Origin: Microvirga puerhi
Lineage (GTDB): Bacteria > Pseudomonadota > Alphaproteobacteria > Rhizobiales > Beijerinckiaceae
DNA length: 64,000 nucleotides
Direction of reading: 5' to 3'
NCBI RefSeq assembly: GCF_020089865.1
Contig: NZ_JAIRBM010000006.1
Coordinates: forward strand, 124,001 to 188,000
Below, in pieces: positions 54,115 through 62,514 of this stretch. Both the position numbers and the translations under genes were made by a program. Within the stretch, counting starts at the first letter, position 1, and every line of letters starts with the position of its first letter. The notes beneath the pieces are model-generated. The model made no database searches. It worked only from the letters and a program-made list of their open reading frames with translations, and was not told the origin of the DNA.

Positions 54115-55359
54115 TCAGCTCGCGTCACGCATGGCAGCGGTGATCTTCTCGATGAAAGCGTCCGTCGACATATTCGGGTTGTTCCAGTACTGCGTCACCG
54201 CATCCTGCATGGCACCGGAGAAGTTCGGCGTGCTGAGGAGCTCCATGGCCTCAACCTGGTTTGCAGGATCGCTGAGAACGGCATGAGATTTCTGCGCGCA
54301 GATATCCATCGATGACACATCGACATCCATACGGGCAGGAATCGAGCCCTTCTTCTTGTTGAACTCGATCTGGGTCGTTGGATCGAGAAGAACTTCCGTC
54401 AGCTTGTCCTGCGTGGCGAGCATGGCCTTGTCTTTCGTTGCCGGGAAGACGAAGACGTCGCCGCCGATCACGAGCTTGCCGCCGCCCTCTCCGACCAACG
54501 TGCAGCCGTATTCCTTGCCTGCTGTCTGGCCGGCAGCGATGAACTCGCCCTTCGCCCAATCGCCGTTGAAGTGCATGGCGGCCTTGTTCGTGATGACCAG
54601 TGCCGTCGCATCGTTCCAGTTACGTCCCGGGCTACCGGGATCGACGAGGCCACGCATCTTGCCGAAGAGCTCGATCGTTTCCTTCATCTTCGGGCTTTTG
54701 GCGGCAGCTTGATCCCGCGCGCCGTAGACCTTGCGGAAGAGGTCGGCGCCACCATGGCCGACAAGCACCGCGCGGAACAAATTATGTTCCCAGGTCGGCT
54801 GCCCGCCGAGCGCCAATGGAATGACGCCCTTTGCCTTGAGCTTCTCTCCCGCCTCGATCAGCTCGGGGAAGGTCTTTGGCGGCTCCACGCCAGCGTCTGC
54901 AAAGACCTTGGTGTTATAGAACAGCCAGTTCTGGCCGTGGATATTGACCGGAACCGCATAGAACTTGCCGTTGCGGACCGTCGCATCGACGATCGGCTTC
55001 GGCATGATTTCACGCCATTTTCCGGCCTTGGCTTGACTTTCCACGTCCCGCAGCAGGTCGTTGCTCACGAGTTCGTCGAACTGCTTGCCGGTGTTGAATT
55101 GCATCATGGTCGGCGGATTGCCGCCCACCATGCGATTGATACCCGCTGTACGGGCATTCGCCCCTCCGGCGATCGCATTGTCGACCCAGGTACCGCCTGC
55201 CTTCGTGAACTGATCGGCGAAGACCTTGACGGCGGCGGACTCGCCCGCCGACGTCCACCAGTGCAGGACTTCAGCCTTCATCTGCTGCGCGAGCGCACCG
55301 GAATTCCAGACGAGGGCAACAGCAAGGGTATACGCAGAAACGCGTGTTTTCAGGCGCAT
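54115..55359 (-). CDS. Sugar ABC transporter substrate-binding protein
   Basis: A 414-residue periplasmic family-1 (MalE-like) solute-binding protein. The signal peptide is about residues 1-24 (core AYTLAVALVWNSGALA, cleavage near AQQ). Mature sequence has EVLHWWTSAGESAAVKVFAD and NGDWAKGEF, typical of sugar binders, with Trp-rich segments. It is the first gene of the operon and lies next to a LacI operator palindrome and divergent lacI. A disaccharide or glycoside is the likely ligand, judging from the ThuA neighbours. Confidence 0.9.
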   Translation of the reverse strand: MRLKTRVSAYTLAVALVWNSGALAQQMKAEVLHWWTSAGESAAVKVFADQFTKAGGTWVDNAIAGGANARTAGINRMVGGNPPTMMQFNTGKQFDELVSNDLLRDVESQAKAGKWREIMPKPIVDATVRNGKFYAVPVNIHGQNWLFYNTKVFADAGVEPPKTFPELIEAGEKLKAKGVIPLALGGQPTWEHNLFRAVLVGHGGADLFRKVYGARDQAAAKSPKMKETIELFGKMRGLVDPGSPGRNWNDATALVITNKAAMHFNGDWAKGEFIAAGQTAGKEYGCTLVGEGGGKLVIGGDVFVFPATKDKAMLATQDKLTEVLLDPTTQIEFNKKKGSIPARMDVDVSSMDICAQKSHAVLSDPANQVEAMELLSTPNFSGAMQDAVTQYWNNPNMSTDAFIEKITAAMRDAS

Positions 55360-55390
55360 GGCTTCCTCCCAGAAGCGTTTTGATCGACTT

Positions 55391-55404
55391 TGTAATCGAT
55401 TACA
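55391..55404. promoter_or_regulatory. Perfect LacI-type operator palindrome
   Basis: TGTAATCGATTACA is a perfect 14-bp palindrome with a central CG, the standard operator shape for LacI/GalR proteins. It lies 32 bases before the binding-protein start and in the intergenic space with the divergent LacI gene. A looser copy, TGAAATCGACTTCA, is at 55420-55433, 29 bases further. Both could bind the adjacent regulator. Confidence 0.75.
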
Positions 55405-55419
55405 TCTTTTGACGTAGGT

Positions 55420-55433
55420 TGAAATCGACTTCA
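55420..55433. promoter_or_regulatory. Secondary LacI-operator-like site
   Basis: TGAAATCGACTTCA agrees with its own reverse complement at most positions and keeps the central TCGA-like core. Its centre is 29 bases from the perfect palindrome, about three helical turns, which would allow two dimers to sit on one face. Confidence 0.4.
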
Positions 55434-55533
55434 GAATAAGTCAAGCACCAAGTTGACGGCGGTCGCTTCTTGGCTGGATGCTTCTTGGCCGGGCAGAGAA
55501 TTCTATCTTAGGCGGTGACTGGGAGTAACACGA

Positions 55534-56595
55534 ATGAGCCGAAAGCGATGGCGTTCAGTAAAGGAGATACGCATCGCGGACGTGGCTCGGCTTGCCGGCG
55601 TCTCTACGGCAACGGTCAGCCGTGTCCTAGCCAATCGCGGCGCCGTGACGGCAAAGACCTACGAGGTCGTCATGGAAGCAGTGCACCGCAGCGGCTACAC
55701 ACCGAACAGCGTTGCACGAAACCTTCGCACCCGTCGCACGATGACGGTGCTCGTTGTCGTTCCGAACCTCGCCAATCCGGTCTTCGCGCAGATCCTGCGC
55801 GGCATCGACGACGAGCTGACGCAGTCAGGCTACGGCTTGGTCATCGGCAATCTCGACAATTGCCTGGAGCGGGAGGCGCGTTATGTCGATCTTGCCTTGT
55901 CACGGCAAGTCGATGGAATCCTCCTCATGACGGGTCGCGTTCCAGGAGACGATAAGCGCCACATGGGAGATGCGGGACTGCCGATGGTCGCCATGTGCGC
56001 CACCATCGGAGATTCGCGGATTCCCAATGTCGTCGTTCAGGATCGCGAGGCCTCGCGTGCCGCCGTGCAGCATCTCGTAGAGCTCGGCCATCGTCGCCTG
56101 GGCTATGTCGCAGGACCAATTGGAAACGTCATTGAGGCGGAACGTTTTGCGGGGTTTCTCGAAGGGCTCGAAGATGCAGGTCTCGGGAAGCAGAATTTCG
56201 TGCGTTGGGAGGGCCGCTTCGTGTTCTCAGCGGGTGTCGCTGCAGCAGAATCTTTCCTCCGCGCGAAGAACCGGCCGACAGGCATCTTCGCAAGTTGTGA
56301 CGAAAGTGCGATCGGCTTTCTGAAAACGGTCCAAGCTGCGGGACTGCGCGTCCCCGATGACGTCTCGATCGTGGGGTTCGATGGAATCGAGTTCGCGGAC
56401 TATACCGAGCCGACGCTCACGACATTTCAGCAGCCGTTGCATCTCCTAGGTCAAAGGGGGAGCGCCGTTCTGCTCAAGTTGATGCGCGGTGAAATGACAT
56501 CGGCGGATTGGAGTACGCGTCTTCCGCTCACGCTGCTCGCCCGCGGCACGACGGGAAAAGCCCCGCATGCGCGACGACGGTCTGGTGTGGCATGA
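55534..56595 (+). CDS. LacI-family transcriptional regulator
   Basis: A 353-residue LacI/GalR-type repressor. The N-terminal helix-turn-helix reads RIADVARLAGVSTATVSRVL, with the hinge GYTPNSVARNLRT. The sugar-binding domain (about 65-335) includes LANPVFAQILRGI and VSIVGFDGIEFADY. It is divergent from the sugar importer, with the operator palindrome between them, so it very likely represses that operon and perhaps itself. The Gfo/Idh gene follows in the same direction by 33 bases. Confidence 0.92.
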   Translation: MSRKRWRSVKEIRIADVARLAGVSTATVSRVLANRGAVTAKTYEVVMEAVHRSGYTPNSVARNLRTRRTMTVLVVVPNLANPVFAQILRGIDDELTQSGYGLVIGNLDNCLEREARYVDLALSRQVDGILLMTGRVPGDDKRHMGDAGLPMVAMCATIGDSRIPNVVVQDREASRAAVQHLVELGHRRLGYVAGPIGNVIEAERFAGFLEGLEDAGLGKQNFVRWEGRFVFSAGVAAAESFLRAKNRPTGIFASCDESAIGFLKTVQAAGLRVPDDVSIVGFDGIEFADYTEPTLTTFQQPLHLLGQRGSAVLLKLMRGEMTSADWSTRLPLTLLARGTTGKAPHARRRSGVA

Positions 56596-56628
56596 ATATC
56601 AAGAGACATCACAATTCGGGAGGGTCGT

Positions 56629-57627
56629 ATGGAGCCAGTACGCTGGGGTATTCTGAGCACCGCGAAGATTGGAAGAGGCAAGGTCATTCCGGGCCTCATG
56701 AAGAGCCCGATCTGCAAGGTCGTCGCGATAGGGTCGCGCGCCGAGGAGACGGCACGAGACGTCGCATCCGAACTTGGGATCGCGAAGGCCTACGGGTCCT
56801 ATGAGGATGTTCTGGCCGATCCGGATGTCGAGGCAATCTATAATCCTCTTCCGAACCACCTCCACGTTCCCCTGACTCTTGCCGCGGCTCGAGCCGGCAA
56901 ACATGTGCTGTGTGAGAAGCCGATAGCGATCACCGCGGACGAGGCCAAGCTACTGAAAGATGCCGCTGCCAAGGTGCTGATCACGGAGGCCTTCATGGTT
57001 CGACATCATCCGCAATGGCTTGCGGCTCGGCAGATGATTCAAGAGGGTCAGATTGGAGACATGCGGACCATCCAGGTCGCATTCTCATACTTCAACACGG
57101 ATCCGGGCAATATCCGCAACAAAGCTGATATCGGCGGCGGGGGCCTTCTGGATATCGGCTGCTACGCGGTGGTGGCCGGACGCTACTTTTTCGATACGGA
57201 GCCGCTCAGGGTAGTTGCGCTCATAGACCGTGACGCCGGCTTCGGAGTCGATCGGATGACGAGCGCCCTTCTGGATTTCGGTGCAGGCCGTCAACTGATA
57301 TTCACCGTGTCCACCCAGACAGTTCCGTATCAGAGAGTCCAGATCCTCGGAACCGATGGGCGCATCGAGATCGAAGTGCCCTTCAATGCTCCTCCTGACC
57401 GGCCGACACGTGTCATCGTCGATGACGGCAGCCTGCCCGCTGGAGGAGCCGCCCAAGTCATCGAACTTCCTCCTGTCGACCAATATCAGCTGCAAGGAGA
57501 AGCTTTTGCCCGGGCGATCAGGGGCATAGAGCCGCTTGCCTATGGCTTGAACGACGCGCTTCAGAACATGCGGATCCTGGATGCTCTATGCCGATCCGAG
57601 TCTTCGTCGGGATGGGAAACGATCTGA
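56629..57627 (+). CDS. Gfo/Idh/MocA-family oxidoreductase (second copy)
   Basis: A 332-residue NAD(P)-binding dehydrogenase. The Rossmann motif WGILSTAKIGRGKVIPG starts the chain, the catalytic EKP is in LCEKPIAI, and the C-terminal part has GGGGLLDIGCYAVV. It follows lacI and so is likely under the same control, adding a second dehydrogenase step to the glycoside locus. The substrate cannot be given. It is only distantly similar to the dehydrogenase at 49123-50298. Confidence 0.88.
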   Translation: MEPVRWGILSTAKIGRGKVIPGLMKSPICKVVAIGSRAEETARDVASELGIAKAYGSYEDVLADPDVEAIYNPLPNHLHVPLTLAAARAGKHVLCEKPIAITADEAKLLKDAAAKVLITEAFMVRHHPQWLAARQMIQEGQIGDMRTIQVAFSYFNTDPGNIRNKADIGGGGLLDIGCYAVVAGRYFFDTEPLRVVALIDRDAGFGVDRMTSALLDFGAGRQLIFTVSTQTVPYQRVQILGTDGRIEIEVPFNAPPDRPTRVIVDDGSLPAGGAAQVIELPPVDQYQLQGEAFARAIRGIEPLAYGLNDALQNMRILDALCRSESSSGWETI

Positions 57628-57673
57628 TCCAAACTCTTTATGCGGAAGTTTGCCGGCTCGACACGAGCATCTT

Positions 57674-58642
57674 CTAACCCGATATGTCGTGGCGGATGCA
57701 CGCCTTCACGTGGCCCGGAGCAACCTCCTCGAGCGGCGGCACGGTCTTGGCGCATTGATCGATGGCGTGTGGGCAGCGTGTTCGGAAAACGCAGCCTGAG
57801 GGCGGATTGGCAGGGCTCGGGATGTCACCCTTGAGGATCTGCCGTGCGCTCGCCTTCCCGATCTCAGGTGACGGAATCGCCGACAGCAAGGCGCGCGTGT
57901 AAGGATGACGTGGATCGGAATAAAGCACCTCGCTCGGTGCGATTTCCATGATCCGTCCGAGATAGAGCACGATCACCGTATCGCAGATATATTCCACAAC
58001 TGCCAGATCATGCGAGATGAACAGCATGGTCAGCCCGAGCCGGGATTGCAGGCTGCGGAGAAGGTTGACGATCTGGGCCTGGATCGACACGTCGAGCGCC
58101 GAAACGGGCTCATCGGCCACGATCAGTTCCGGCTCGAGGACGAGCGCCCGCGCAATTCCAATCCGCTGACGCTGGCCTCCCGAGAATTCATGCGGATATC
58201 GGACGAAAGCGTCGGCCGGGAGATCGACTTCCTGCAGCGCCTTCTTCGCACGTGCGCCGCGCTCCGCACGCGATCCGATACGTTGGATATCGAGACCCTC
58301 CATGAGGATCTGGCCGATCGTCATACGGGGGGACAGGCTTCCGAAGGGATCCTGAAAGATATACTGAAGCCTTCTGCGCTGACGACGCATCTCGCTTGCG
58401 GAAAGCTTCGTCAGGTCGACGCCGTCAAAGACGATCTGGCCGGCTGTCGGTTCGATGAGGCGAAGAACGGATCGTCCGATCGTGGTCTTGCCGCTGCCCG
58501 ATTCACCGACTAGGCCAACGACTTTGCCTCGCGGCACCTCGAAGGAGATGTCGTCGAGCGCACGCACGACCGGCCCATGGGAGAAGCCGGAGGACGTGAA
58601 ATGCTTGGTCAGGCCGCGGACCGAGAGCAACGGCTCCCTCAT
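57674..58642 (-). CDS. Dipeptide/oligopeptide ABC transporter ATP-binding protein (DppF type)
   Basis: A 322-residue ATPase. Walker A GESGSGKTT, signature FSGGQRQRIGIARALV, Walker B LIVADEPVSALD and the switch His ISHDLAVVEY are present, plus the C-terminal oligopeptide-ATPase domain with CVFRTRCPHAIDQC, a Cys set typical of DppD/F proteins. Start 58642 (MREPLL) is two bases after the partner ATPase stop with GGAGGAGA upstream; a start at 58660 would overlap it. With DppD it energises the importer. Confidence 0.9.
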   Translation of the reverse strand: MREPLLSVRGLTKHFTSSGFSHGPVVRALDDISFEVPRGKVVGLVGESGSGKTTIGRSVLRLIEPTAGQIVFDGVDLTKLSASEMRRQRRRLQYIFQDPFGSLSPRMTIGQILMEGLDIQRIGSRAERGARAKKALQEVDLPADAFVRYPHEFSGGQRQRIGIARALVLEPELIVADEPVSALDVSIQAQIVNLLRSLQSRLGLTMLFISHDLAVVEYICDTVIVLYLGRIMEIAPSEVLYSDPRHPYTRALLSAIPSPEIGKASARQILKGDIPSPANPPSGCVFRTRCPHAIDQCAKTVPPLEEVAPGHVKACIRHDISG

Positions 58643-58644
58643 TC

Positions 58645-59655
58645 TCAAATCTCCTCCCATCGGATGCAGCGGCTCTTATGTCTCCCGCCCGTCTCCGCCA
58701 GCGCCGGGACGCCGGCGCGGCATTGATCGAGAGCGTAGGGACATCGCGGTGCGAACGAGCAGCCGTCCGGAAGCGCAAGCAAGCTGGGAACCGACCCTGC
58801 GATCGTCGGCAGAGGGATGCCCTGGCGTTTGAGCATGGTCGCCTCGCCGAGCTTCGGCACCGACCGCATAAGACCCATGGTGTAAGGATGCCGGGGATGC
58901 CTGAAGACATCTGTCACGGCACCGGTTTCGACCACGCGTCCGGCATACATGACCGCGACGCGATGAGCGATCTCGGCGACCACGCCGAGATTGTGAGTCA
59001 CGAAGAGAATCCCCATTCCTCGCTCTTCCTGAAGCTTTCTCAGGAGATCGAGAATCTGCGCCTGAATCGTGACGTCGAGCGCGGTTGTCGGCTCGTCGGC
59101 AATGAGCAGCACGGGATCGCAGGCAAGGGCCATCGCGATCATGACACGCTGGCGCATGCCCCCCGAAAGCTCATGCGGATACTGCCGGGCCCGACGCCCC
59201 GGATCCGGGATTCCGACAGCGGCCAAAAGTCCGACGGCGGACTCGGCCGCGTCCTTGTGACTGCGGCCAAGGTGGATGCGGATCGGCTCCGCGATCTGTT
59301 CGCCCACCGTGTAGACGGGATTGAGGCTCGTCATCGGCTCCTGAAACACCATGGCGACGTCATTGCCCCTGATGCTCCGCAACGCCTCGCTATCCATCGT
59401 GGCGAGGTCCCGCTCCTCCCCCGACTTGCCGCGAAACAGGATCCGCCCCGCCACCACCTTGCCGACTTTCCTCGGCAGAAGCCCCATGATGGAAAGGCTC
59501 GTGACGGACTTTCCGGATCCGGATTCCCCGACGAGCGCTACCGTCTCGCCGGGAGCGACAGTCAGGTTCAGATCCTGCACGGCAGCGACCTGCCGTCCTC
59601 CGATGCGGAAGACAGTTTTCAGGTCAGAGACATCGAGGATCGGACGCCGCTTCAT
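58645..59655 (-). CDS. Dipeptide/oligopeptide ABC transporter ATP-binding protein (DppD type)
   Basis: A 336-residue ATPase paired with the preceding one. Motifs: Walker [10 protein letters not shown], signature [16 protein letters not shown], Walker [13 protein letters not shown] and the C-terminal [14 protein letters not shown]. It begins four bases after the aldolase gene. The operon therefore runs binding protein, two permeases, aldolase, two ATPases, all on the minus strand. Confidence 0.9.
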   Translation of the reverse strand: MKRRPILDVSDLKTVFRIGGRQVAAVQDLNLTVAPGETVALVGESGSGKSVTSLSIMGLLPRKVGKVVAGRILFRGKSGEERDLATMDSEALRSIRGNDVAMVFQEPMTSLNPVYTVGEQIAEPIRIHLGRSHKDAAESAVGLLAAVGIPDPGRRARQYPHELSGGMRQRVMIAMALACDPVLLIADEPTTALDVTIQAQILDLLRKLQEERGMGILFVTHNLGVVAEIAHRVAVMYAGRVVETGAVTDVFRHPRHPYTMGLMRSVPKLGEATMLKRQGIPLPTIAGSVPSLLALPDGCSFAPRCPYALDQCRAGVPALAETGGRHKSRCIRWEEI

Positions 59656-59659
59656 GACT

Positions 59660-60577
59660 TCAGTTCAGCAATCCGACGGAGCGAACGATGGTCTCGATCG
59701 TCGCAGCCTCGTCCGCGTTGAGGGTCCGTTGCGGGCGCGCCATCGTGTTGGACGCGATAACGCCGAGGCGCCGCATGGCGGTCTTGAACGCACCGACACC
59801 GGCCGAACCGGCGCTGGTGCGCGGCAGGGATACCCACACCATCTCGAAGAGCCGGCACAGACGCTCCTGCTCCTTGCGGGCGGCAACCCAATCCCCTGCC
59901 CGCGCGTGGTTCCAGAGGCGCACATAACCGGCGGGATCGACATTGGCCAAGCCTGGGACGACGCCATGCGCGCCCATCTGTAGGGCATTGTCCACCACGA
60001 TCTCCGAGCCTGTCATGAGGAAGAAGTCGCGCCTGTCGCCGAGATCCAGCAGGCAATAACGGAAATTGCCGTCATCGCCACTTGAATCCTTGAGGCCTGC
60101 GATCGTGCCTTCCTGTGCAAGAGCCACTGTCGTCTTGCGCTCGAGCTTCGTATGAACGCAGACCGGAATGTCATAAGCGATTACGGGGACATCAAGCGCT
60201 TCGCGGACATAGCGAAAATGATCGATCACCTCCGGCTGGCTGGTTCGCGTGTAGAACGGAGCAGTGACGACAACGGCATCGACACCGATCGACTGCGCGG
60301 TCTTCGCGTGTCCAATGACCCGGTCGGTCGTGGGGTCGATCACACCCGCCAGCACAGGCAGCCGGCCATTCACGACCTTGACCGTATGCTCAAGAATCCG
60401 GCGCCGGGTAGCCTCGTCGTGAAAGATCACTTCGCTCGTGGAGCCCAGCACGAAGAGGCCGTGCACGCCGCCGGCGATCAAGTGTTCCAGCACGCGTGAA
60501 TAGGACTCGTAGTCGACCTCGAACGTTTCCGTCAGCGGAGTGACGACCGGGGGAACGACGCCGTGGAAGGTAGTCAT
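59660..60577 (-). CDS. DHDPS/N-acetylneuraminate-lyase-family aldolase inside the transporter operon
   Basis: A 305-residue (beta/alpha)8 enzyme. Schiff-base lysine K163 is in [11 protein letters not shown] and the catalytic Tyr Y135 in IAYDIPV. The usual GTTGE is GSTSE (45-49) and the YNIP-type motif is YDIP, so it is not a standard DapA; a keto-acid aldolase or dehydratase is more likely. It lies between permease and ATPase genes, 19 bases from dppC and four from dppD. The importer may bring in its substrate, for example a keto-acid or amino-acid-derived compound. Confidence 0.86.
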   Translation of the reverse strand: MTTFHGVVPPVVTPLTETFEVDYESYSRVLEHLIAGGVHGLFVLGSTSEVIFHDEATRRRILEHTVKVVNGRLPVLAGVIDPTTDRVIGHAKTAQSIGVDAVVVTAPFYTRTSQPEVIDHFRYVREALDVPVIAYDIPVCVHTKLERKTTVALAQEGTIAGLKDSSGDDGNFRYCLLDLGDRRDFFLMTGSEIVVDNALQMGAHGVVPGLANVDPAGYVRLWNHARAGDWVAARKEQERLCRLFEMVWVSLPRTSAGSAGVGAFKTAMRRLGVIASNTMARPQRTLNADEAATIETIVRSVGLLN

Positions 60578-60596
60578 GGGAAGCCTTTTCTTTCAG

Positions 60597-61481
60597 CTAG
60601 TGAAGGTCGGAACGAGGGTCGAAGGCGTCACGCAGACCGTCTCCGACAAAGTTGATGGCCAGCACGGTTAGAACCAGGGCAGCTCCCGGGAACATCCACT
60701 GCCAGACATATTGTTCGAGAACGACGGTCGAGCGGGCTGCATTGAGCATGTTGCCCCAGCTTGCCTCTGGCGGCGCGATGCCGAGCCCCAGGAAGGATAG
60801 GCCTGCTTCCAGCAGGATCGCATTGGCGATCTGGAGCGTCGCATAAACCACCAGAATATCAATGCAGTTCGGCAGGCCATGCCGGAACAGCAGATGGCCG
60901 AGTCCTGCCCCCATCCCGCGCGCAGCGACCACGAAGTCACGCTCGCGCAGCTCCAGCAGGCGCGCGCGGACCATGCGGGACAGCACCGGCCAGGAGAGAA
61001 GCGAGATCACGAGGATCGTCGGGAGAATGCCTGTGCCCGCAATAGACGCCAGCACCAGCAGGAAGATGACCGGCGGCAAGGTCATGGCAAGATCGACGAA
61101 ACGCATGACGGCCCCATCGACGACGCGCCCACCGAAGGATGAAAGCGCCCCTATGAGGAAGCCGATGACGGTTGAGATGGCAACCGAGGTCACCGCCACG
61201 AGCAGCGAGACGCGCCCCCCTTGCATCAGGCGCGCAAGGACATCTCTTCCGACGCCGTCGGTCCCAAACCAGTGAGCGCTGCTCGGTCCCTTGTTGAGCG
61301 CTCGCAGATCGATCTGATTTGGTGTGTAACTCCACCAGAGCGGATAAGTCAGCACCGCCGTCACGATGCAGAGCAGGATAACGAGGCCGACCAGTGCGAT
61401 CCGGTTGATCGTGAAGCGTTCGAGAGCGCGGGCGATGGGGCCCTTTCGCGCAGAAGAGGAGATTGATCCCGCGACGCTCAT
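60597..61481 (-). CDS. Dipeptide-type ABC transporter permease (DppC type)
   Basis: A 294-residue permease with an N-terminal cytoplasmic region, the DppC-type signature [20 protein letters not shown] and about five or six helices. The coupling loop includes [17 protein letters not shown], and the C-terminus has [12 protein letters not shown], typical of DppC/OppC. Start 61481 lies two bases after the first permease stop. It combines with DppB to form the channel. Confidence 0.9.
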   Translation of the reverse strand: MSVAGSISSSARKGPIARALERFTINRIALVGLVILLCIVTAVLTYPLWWSYTPNQIDLRALNKGPSSAHWFGTDGVGRDVLARLMQGGRVSLLVAVTSVAISTVIGFLIGALSSFGGRVVDGAVMRFVDLAMTLPPVIFLLVLASIAGTGILPTILVISLLSWPVLSRMVRARLLELRERDFVVAARGMGAGLGHLLFRHGLPNCIDILVVYATLQIANAILLEAGLSFLGLGIAPPEASWGNMLNAARSTVVLEQYVWQWMFPGAALVLTVLAINFVGDGLRDAFDPRSDLH

Positions 61482-61483
61482 GG

Positions 61484-62443
61484 TTACGCCACCCGAATGC
61501 GCGGGTCGACCAGCGCGTAGGCGACATCCGTCAGGATATTCACCAGGATGACGCACGCGCCGATGATCAGCGTCGCGCCCATGATGACGGGATAGTCCCG
61601 TGTATCCACAGCATTGACCAATAGGAGGCCCATCCCGGGCCAGTTGAACACGCTTTCCATGAAGATGGCGCCGCCAACCGCCATGCCAATGGAAGAACCG
61701 ATCAGCGTCACTACCGGCAGCAAGGCGTTTCGTGTCGCATGCTTGATGATGACCCAGAGTTCCTTCACGCCCTTCGCTCGCGCCGTGCGGACGTAATCCT
61801 GATTAAGAACCTCAAGCAGCGAGGCACGCATGTAGCGCATGATGAGGGCTGCGTGCCCGATCGACAGGAGGCAGGCGGGAAGGACAAGATGGGACAGCAG
61901 ATCGCTCAAGGAAAAGGGCGTTCCAGGCGTCAGCATTCCGCCGGACGGCGACCACCTCAGAACGACGGAGAAGACATAGAGCCCGAGGATTGCCGTGAGA
62001 AAGGGCGGACTGGAAATGCCGACGAAGGCTGCGACGGAGCAGCCGACATCCGTCGCCGAATTGCGCTGCACGGCGCTGATGATTCCGGCCGCAATGCCGC
62101 CGACGATCGCAATGACGAGTGCGAGGAACATGAGGAGGACCGTGGGTCCGACCCGTTCCAGAACGAGCGGGAGAACCTTCACGCCATTTTTCTGGATCGA
62201 ATAGCCAAGATCACCCGTCACGGCCGCACGCAACCATGCCAGATACTGAATGGGGAGCGGCTGATCGAAACCCAGGCGAGCGCGCAACGCAGCCATCTCC
62301 GCCTGGGACATGGCAACATTGGGATTGATATAGGCATCGATCGGATCGCCGGGTGCCAGGCGCAGCAGGACGAACACGAGCATGCTCAGAGCAACGAGCA
62401 TCAAGAGTCCGATTGCTAGGCGCCGCGCAATATATGTCAGCAT
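61484..62443 (-). CDS. Dipeptide-type ABC transporter permease (DppB type)
   Basis: A 319-residue permease. The N-terminus ([20 protein letters not shown]) and a periplasmic loop [13 protein letters not shown] are diagnostic of DppB. Six helices follow and the coupling motif is [19 protein letters not shown]. It starts after a hairpin-bearing gap from the binding-protein gene. The following permease begins two bases downstream. Confidence 0.9.
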   Translation of the reverse strand: MLTYIARRLAIGLLMLVALSMLVFVLLRLAPGDPIDAYINPNVAMSQAEMAALRARLGFDQPLPIQYLAWLRAAVTGDLGYSIQKNGVKVLPLVLERVGPTVLLMFLALVIAIVGGIAAGIISAVQRNSATDVGCSVAAFVGISSPPFLTAILGLYVFSVVLRWSPSGGMLTPGTPFSLSDLLSHLVLPACLLSIGHAALIMRYMRASLLEVLNQDYVRTARAKGVKELWVIIKHATRNALLPVVTLIGSSIGMAVGGAIFMESVFNWPGMGLLLVNAVDTRDYPVIMGATLIIGACVILVNILTDVAYALVDPRIRVA

Positions 62444-62461
62444 AGTGCCATTCGAAGATGG

Positions 62462-62486
62462 AAGGTGGCCGGTCTTCGGCCACCTT
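62462..62486 (-). repeat. Intercistronic stem-loop between the dppA-like and dppB-like genes
   Basis: AAGGTGGCCG (62462-62471) pairs perfectly with CGGCCACCTT (62477-62486) around GTCTT. It lies after the binding-protein stop in transcript direction, matching the positions of the hairpins in the ehu and sugar operons, and likely protects the binding-protein mRNA. Confidence 0.65.
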
Positions 62487-62514
62487 GCGTTGGTCAGTAG
62501 CGTTCGTATTCTTG

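Noticed and set aside
58643..58660. Upstream start for the DppF-type gene
   Set aside because: It would overlap the partner ATPase; the ATG at 58642 has a better ribosome site.
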